Shown here: in pieces, positions 5,614-9,215 of the stretch
Layout of the letters: every line of letters starts with the position of its first letter
Numbering within the stretch: position 1 is the stretch's first letter
Assembly (NCBI GenBank): GCA_041589295.1
Contig: JBFHVZ010000163.1
Span: forward strand, 1-9,215
Origin: Bermanella sp041589295
GTDB taxonomy: Bacteria; Pseudomonadota; Gammaproteobacteria; Pseudomonadales; Oceanobacteraceae
DNA: 9,215 bases
Direction of reading: 5' to 3'
The notes under the pieces: generated by a model
What the model saw: only the letters and a program-made list of their open reading frames with translations
Databases searched by the model: none
Told to the model about the DNA's origin: nothing
Made by a program: the position numbers and the translations under genes

Positions 5614-6843
5614 ATGCAACGATTATCGGTTTATTTCATCGACCCCGCAGGCGCGGTTCACAATGCAGGGGCGCTGGCCATAGACGATAGCCGTCGTCGT
5701 CTTCGCATTCAGTTTAAATACACCGAAGCATTTCTAAGTGATCGTAACTTACCGGCATTGGACCCAGTGTCCCTCAAAAAAAATTCCACCGTTTACGAGT
5801 TCGGCTACCTGCCGTATGTCTTTGACGACTGTTTGCCGGGTGCTTGGGGCAAGCGCTGGTTAATTCGTGCAAACGCTCTGCCTCGCTCGCAACAGCATCC
5901 ACACCATTTGCTGCGTTTTGTAGACAGCAATGCATTAGGTGGCTTGTTTTTTAGCACCGACCCTACGCCAGAACACCAAAGCTTAACCAATAGACAACAC
6001 AAACAAGAACAAGGTATCGCAACCGAACAAACCGCCATCCGCATGGCTGAGTCCATTTTAAAATTCGACGAAGAAGGCGAACTTGAATTACAAGACGGTG
6101 TGCCGATACAGCCAGGGCATTCCTCCGGCGGTATGCGACCAAAATTTACCGCACACTTTGGTGGTAAACATAGGTTATTAAAATTAGGTTTAAAGCAAGA
6201 CAAACAAGACCTAGTACGTCTAGAACACAGTTGCATGTCGCTTGCGAAAGCCTGCGGTTTGAACGTCGCAAATACTGAAGTTATAACGCTGGGTGATCGT
6301 GAGGCATTATCGGTAGAGCGCTTCGACATCAACGAAACAGGCGGGCGTCATCATAAAATTTCGATGAAAACATTATTGAAAGCCGACGAACATTTTGTCG
6401 GTGCTTATCATGACATGGCGAAACTAATTTTGCGCTACAGCGCCGAACCGAAAGTAGATGTGGCCATGTTTTATCGGCAAATGCTCTTTAACGTACTGAT
6501 TAACAACACAGATGACCATCTTAGAAATTTCGAAATGCATATTAAAGAGGAAGGCTGGCGACTCACCCCCGCTTTTGACTTAGTACCAGGTGACCCGGCC
6601 AACCTGTATTTTGCAACCCGTTTTGGTTTAAACGAATACGTTGAAGATTGGAACGCCCTTTTCAAACTGCACAAGCCGTTTACCATTTCACCACGCGAAG
6701 CGCAGAACATCCGCGATGAAGTCCTGACTGGAGCAACGCAACTTGATGGTATCTTGACTGATACCGCCATAAACCACAGAGATCATACTTGGTTAAACCA
6801 AGTTGTCGCTCGCCAAGTCCGTTACTTAAAAAGCAGCGACTAA
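5614..6843 (+). CDS. hipA: HipA-family serine/threonine kinase toxin
   Basis: Toxin of a type II HipBA pair. HipA of E. coli phosphorylates glutamyl-tRNA synthetase, stalling translation and promoting persistence; the target here is unknown. The 409 residues compare with 440 in E. coli. The N-terminal subdomain (about 1-110) includes FGYLPYVFDDCLPGAWGKRWL. The P-loop equivalent is SSGGMRPKF at 170-178, where Ser170 matches the E. coli autophosphorylation serine S150. Lys190 (RLLKLG) is the likely ATP-binding lysine. E212-region residues lead into LSVERFDI. The catalytic loop NNTDDHLRNF (297-306) gives D300 and N305, matching D309 and N314, and D322 in AFDLVPGD is the second metal ligand. All key residues are intact, so an active kinase is expected. 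The start at 5614 lies 1 nt after hipB; the nearest good ribosome site (AAGGA) is about 15 nt away, favouring coupling. It faces the lipase gene across 47 nt. Confidence 0.93.
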   Translation: MQRLSVYFIDPAGAVHNAGALAIDDSRRRLRIQFKYTEAFLSDRNLPALDPVSLKKNSTVYEFGYLPYVFDDCLPGAWGKRWLIRANALPRSQQHPHHLLRFVDSNALGGLFFSTDPTPEHQSLTNRQHKQEQGIATEQTAIRMAESILKFDEEGELELQDGVPIQPGHSSGGMRPKFTAHFGGKHRLLKLGLKQDKQDLVRLEHSCMSLAKACGLNVANTEVITLGDREALSVERFDINETGGRHHKISMKTLLKADEHFVGAYHDMAKLILRYSAEPKVDVAMFYRQMLFNVLINNTDDHLRNFEMHIKEEGWRLTPAFDLVPGDPANLYFATRFGLNEYVEDWNALFKLHKPFTISPREAQNIRDEVLTGATQLDGILTDTAINHRDHTWLNQVVARQVRYLKSSD

Positions 6844-6890
6844 CAACAAATCAGTCATGCCGATCAAACAACGGCTGGCTCGTTCACCGG

Positions 6891-7787
6891 CTACTCGAAC
6901 GACAAGCCGAGCAAGTTGAATGTGGTCTTAAACGGTACTTCTTGCGCTTGCTTGCGGTTATGGTTAAGCAGGTTTAAATACGTGTCCATTTGATGGGCTT
7001 GCACATTGGTTTCGTCTGGCACTTTATTCAAAAAGCCAGCAGCGCGTAACATGCTTTTCATGCCTTGCAGCAACGCATATTGGCCAGCTTGCACGAGCAC
7101 AATCTCTTGGCCGTTGTGCCAATAAATATCCAAGCGTTTCAGATCTAACGGGCTTAATGGCGGCACGATGGGCACCACATCCAAGGGGGTAACCACTCGG
7201 GTCAGTGGTAAATCCGCATAGGCTTTCGCGCCTTGTACATTGGTGACCTTGGGTTGACCGTATGTGGTCACATCGGTCAGCAGGTAGCCACCGTGATGTA
7301 GGTGCATGGCCAAAATCACAGCCACAGCACCACCTAAACTGTGTCCCGTCGTGCGTACTGGCATGGTTTTATCGAGTTTAGATTCCACATCTTGCCACAC
7401 ACTTAACGCGGCGGCAGCGAATCCTTTGTGTAAGTCGATGCCCAGTTTAGCGTCGGGTTCTAGCTGTAGATCTAGGTCCACCACCACGTTCTCGGCGTTG
7501 GAGGTGCCACGCACTGCGATGACTTGCTCCTGCCCGTTACGCAGCAATAAATACTGCACCGCATTGCCCGGCATTTCGTAATGTCGCACCAGCTCCCACC
7601 CTTGGCTGGTGATGTTCTTTTTTGCATCTTCGTATTGCTGGTAGCTGGCCGCGGCGATCAAAGCGGTCTTGTGTAGGTGTTCAAAATTGACCGCAGTTGC
7701 GCTAGTGCTCGTATTTGCATGAACCACATTGAATGTAAAAGACACCGTCAGCACAAAGCCAACCATAAGCAGAGCAAATTTACGCAT
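6891..7787 (-). CDS. Secreted class 3 lipase (alpha/beta hydrolase)
   Basis: A 298-residue esterase/lipase of the Lipase_3 type (fungal lipase-like), expected to hydrolyse acylglycerols or related esters outside the cytoplasm. A signal peptide is plain: MRK, then a hydrophobic run through residue about 22, with cleavage likely after VHA (25). The catalytic serine is Ser150 in GHSLGG (148-153). Asp203 in TPLDVVP and His224 in YWHNG complete the probable triad. VRGTSN (92-97) and the HKGF segment (120-123) fit the strand and oxyanion region of the family. YGQPKVTN (176-183) is the usual strand motif after the nucleophile elbow, and HQMDTYLNLL (265-274) is a common C-terminal element. The ATG at 7787 is kept because it supplies the basic N-region, though no good ribosome site is seen. 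It is transcribed alone, convergent with hipA. Substrate specificity cannot be told. Confidence 0.9.
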   Translation of the reverse strand: MRKFALLMVGFVLTVSFTFNVVHANTSTSATAVNFEHLHKTALIAAASYQQYEDAKKNITSQGWELVRHYEMPGNAVQYLLLRNGQEQVIAVRGTSNAENVVVDLDLQLEPDAKLGIDLHKGFAAAALSVWQDVESKLDKTMPVRTTGHSLGGAVAVILAMHLHHGGYLLTDVTTYGQPKVTNVQGAKAYADLPLTRVVTPLDVVPIVPPLSPLDLKRLDIYWHNGQEIVLVQAGQYALLQGMKSMLRAAGFLNKVPDETNVQAHQMDTYLNLLNHNRKQAQEVPFKTTFNLLGLSFE

Positions 7788-7821
7788 GAGTATTAAAACT
7801 AGTTAACCAAAAGGGAGGCAC

Positions 7822-7851
7822 ATTTTAGGGGTAATCGAATGTGAAGCACAA
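7822..7851 (-). promoter_or_regulatory. Possible promoter of the lipase gene
   Basis: On the minus strand, TAAAAT at 7822-7827 (5 of 6 to the -10 consensus) lies 18 nt from TTGTGC at 7846-7851 (TTG of the -35 conserved). It sits about 35 nt upstream of the lipase ATG. The rest of 7788-7930 shows no gene and no convincing terminator for the DinB-family gene. Confidence 0.4.
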
Positions 7852-7930
7852 TCGACGGCGCACAAGGTGGTGGTTTTTTACATTGTTTTGCGAACGGGGT
7901 TTGTTATGGGCGTGCATGACGGCAGTAAGA

Positions 7931-8473
7931 CTAGGCGATGCTCATCAGCATGTCGGTCATACCAAGGTCGACACCCGCTTGATTGATTAACGTGCTAACT
8001 TGGCCTCTGTGATGGGTTTGGTGATTAAACAGGTGCAGCACCAAGGGGCCAAACGGTTTCGTGAAGGTGTCTCCTTTTGTGTTGCGGTAAGTCAAGCTAG
8101 ACGCCAAGTGTTCAGCGGTCAGTTGCTCGGTAAAAGCCAGTAAAATTGCGTCCATATTATGTCGTGCTTTTGTAAGGCTAACTAAATCATCGAACAAAAT
8201 GGCATCCAGTGAAGTCGGTTTCGGCCACTGACTTATGGTGGCGGGTGTAGAAAATGTAGAGAGCGCAGCGAACCCAGCCGGGTGTTGTGAAAACCGATTC
8301 AACCAAATGATGTCTCCCACCAGTATGTGATTCAACGTATTAAAAATAGAACCAAAAAACGCGCCTTGGTCGGCCATTACTTGTTCTGTCGGCATGGCGG
8401 TAACGCAATCATACAAACGCCGGTTCATTTGTTGATTATATTGGGCAAATAAAACAAGCAGCGAGGGGGGCAT
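7931..8473 (-). CDS. DinB/YfiT-fold family protein (putative metal-dependent enzyme)
   Basis: A 180-residue four-helix-bundle protein of the DinB/YfiT superfamily, named after B. subtilis DinB and unrelated to DNA polymerase IV. Members bind a divalent metal through three histidines; some are thiol-dependent transferases or hydrolases, but the substrate here is unknown. The opening LFAQYNQQMNRRLYD is typical. The metal ligands are likely His49 (NTLNHILVGD) together with His151 and His155 in FNHQTHHRGQ (149-158), the family signature. The ATG at 8473 has a strong ribosome site, AAAAGGA, 6 nt upstream. It follows the TetR-family gene by 26 nt on the same strand, so the two are probably co-transcribed. 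No LexA box is seen upstream, so damage induction is not indicated despite the family name. Confidence 0.88.
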   Translation of the reverse strand: MPPSLLVLFAQYNQQMNRRLYDCVTAMPTEQVMADQGAFFGSIFNTLNHILVGDIIWLNRFSQHPAGFAALSTFSTPATISQWPKPTSLDAILFDDLVSLTKARHNMDAILLAFTEQLTAEHLASSLTYRNTKGDTFTKPFGPLVLHLFNHQTHHRGQVSTLINQAGVDLGMTDMLMSIA

Positions 8474-8499
8474 GGTAAATCCTTTTGTTGGGTGCGCTT

Positions 8500-9099
8500 C
8501 TACACTTTTCGGATGCCGTCGAGCATATAGAGTGCGGCTTCCATAGCATGATTGGGGTAGTCGACTTTTTTAGGGGCGACCATAAAGCCTGCGCCGATGC
8601 CATCAAAAATACCGATCAAGCCCGAAGCAAACGCCGCAGGATTGACATCGGCTTTGAACTCGCCCTGTTGAATGCCCTGCCCGATCATCATTTCTAATAC
8701 GGTATGAAAGTCTTCGTAGCTTTTATTAAATGCGGCTTTTAAAACAGGAATACGGGCCGAGTGTGCAAACAGGTCGATAAACATTAAATTGTATTTACCC
8801 ATTTGATCGAGCAAGTCGCGATGCCCAGTAATCAGGTAACGTACTTTTTCGTAGTGGGAAAGCTCGCCTTCTGGGAACAGGTTTAAATAGTTAATGTGCT
8901 GCTCTTGGAAATCTTCCAGCACGCCCACTAACAATTCGTCTTTGCTCGCAAAATAGTGATACACCCCTCCTTTGCTCATACCCGACGCCCGCACGATGTC
9001 GTTCATACTGGTATGGGCAACGCCTTTTTGCATAAAGGTTTCAACCGCCGCTGCGAGTATCTGCGGCTTTTTATTGTCTGTCGCGCCTGATTTATCCAT
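8500..9099 (-). CDS. TetR-family transcriptional repressor
   Basis: A 199-residue one-component regulator expected to repress its own or neighbouring genes until a small ligand binds. The N-terminal DNA-binding domain is clear: KKPQILAAAVETFMQKGVAHTSMNDI (about 10-35), then VRASGMSKGGVYHYFASKDELL (36-57), the classic TetR helix-turn-helix with the GGVYHYF recognition helix. The rest is a helical ligand and dimer domain (LMFIDLFAHSARIPVLKAAF and later GLIGIFDGIGAGFMV). A longer reading starts at TTG 9129, but the ATG at 9099 is preferred because the family core begins soon after it and GGGTAAG lies upstream. It lies 35 nt after the outer-membrane protein gene and 26 nt before the DinB-family gene, all on one strand, suggesting a shared transcript. 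The ligand and target are not evident. Confidence 0.92.
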   Translation of the reverse strand: MDKSGATDNKKPQILAAAVETFMQKGVAHTSMNDIVRASGMSKGGVYHYFASKDELLVGVLEDFQEQHINYLNLFPEGELSHYEKVRYLITGHRDLLDQMGKYNLMFIDLFAHSARIPVLKAAFNKSYEDFHTVLEMMIGQGIQQGEFKADVNPAAFASGLIGIFDGIGAGFMVAPKKVDYPNHAMEAALYMLDGIRKV

Positions 9100-9134
9100 A
9101 ACACTTACCCATAGGCTTAACCATAACAACCAAC

Positions 9135-9215
9135 TTAAAACTGAAACTTCACTTGTAAGGTTAAGGATTCGTCAGGCGGTACAGGGAAGCTTTGCGCAAC
9201 CTCGCCCACCAGTTC
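9135..9215 (-). CDS. C-terminal end of a probable outer-membrane beta-barrel protein (partial)
   Basis: An open frame enters from the right edge and ends at a TAA at 9135-9137, giving 26 residues that finish SLTLQVKFQF. The last ten residues alternate polar and hydrophobic and end in phenylalanine, the usual signal of the final strand of an outer-membrane beta-barrel recognised by the BAM machinery. The short PVPPDES turn before it would suit a periplasmic turn between the last two strands. The protein family cannot be identified from this fragment: porin, FadL-like, TonB-dependent receptor or efflux-associated protein all remain possible. It precedes the TetR-family gene by 35 nt on the same strand, so the regulator may control it. 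Confidence 0.62.
   Translation of the reverse strand, partial: ELVGEVAQSFPVPPDESLTLQVKFQF

Noticed and set aside
5805..6332. Minus-strand open frame of 175 residues opposite hipA
   Set aside because: Cys/Ser/Arg-rich with no recognisable motif, and the opposite strand carries the conserved HipA P-loop and kinase core.
6880..6902. tcgttc/gaacga inverted repeat as a hipA/lipase bidirectional terminator
   Set aside because: Six-bp arms with an 11-nt loop, no T tract on either side, and part lies within the lipase coding end; too weak to call.
7931..8473. DinB-family gene as a translesion polymerase belonging to the SOS theme
   Set aside because: The protein has the His-metal signature of the YfiT/DinB fold and none of the DNA polymerase IV motifs; no LexA box is seen near it.
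9100..9129. TTG at 9129 as the TetR-family start
   Set aside because: The added ten residues (MLWLSLWVSV) do not belong to the TetR domain, and an ATG with an upstream GGGTAAG follows at 9099.
1..9215. CRISPR arrays, tRNA or rRNA genes, insertion sequences
   Set aside because: No spaced direct repeats, cloverleaf-like sequence, transposase reading frame or terminal inverted repeats were seen.

Overview
The window reads as chromosomal DNA from a gammaproteobacterium, probably a marine or environmental one. The evidence is a LexA box of the CTG-N10-CAG form, an SOS mutagenesis cassette in the order imuA-imuB-dnaE2, moderate base composition and ordinary gammaproteobacterial protein families. 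Genus cannot be fixed from the sequence.

Region 1 (1-5092, all on the minus strand) is the SOS-inducible translesion-synthesis cassette. imuA (RecA/SulA-like accessory protein), imuB (catalytically degenerate Y-family protein) and dnaE2/imuC (error-prone C-family polymerase) lie head to tail, 44 and 27 nt apart. dnaE2 runs off the left edge, so only its first 966 codons are present. A sigma70-type promoter with a 17-nt spacer precedes imuA, and a perfect-arm LexA box overlaps its -10 element, so the three genes should be induced together on DNA damage. ImuA and DnaE2 each carry a short in-frame tandem repeat that looks lineage-specific.

Region 2 (5066-6843) is an AT-rich divergent intergenic region followed on the plus strand by a hipB-hipA toxin-antitoxin pair with a 1-nt gap. 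The HipA kinase motifs are intact. The intergenic region holds several inverted repeats that may be HipB operators. Placing a persistence-type kinase next to an SOS mutagenesis cassette is suggestive, but only the imuA side has a visible LexA box.

Region 3 (6891-7787, minus) is a secreted class 3 lipase, convergent with hipA. Region 4 (7931-9215, minus) is a probable co-directional group: the last 26 codons of an outer-membrane beta-barrel protein entering from the right edge, a TetR-family repressor, and a DinB/YfiT-fold metalloprotein (not DNA polymerase IV).

I see no RNA gene, CRISPR array or insertion sequence. No wholly unknown system stands out. The most worthwhile leads are the SOS cassette/hipBA junction with its candidate operators and the in-frame repeats in ImuA and DnaE2.
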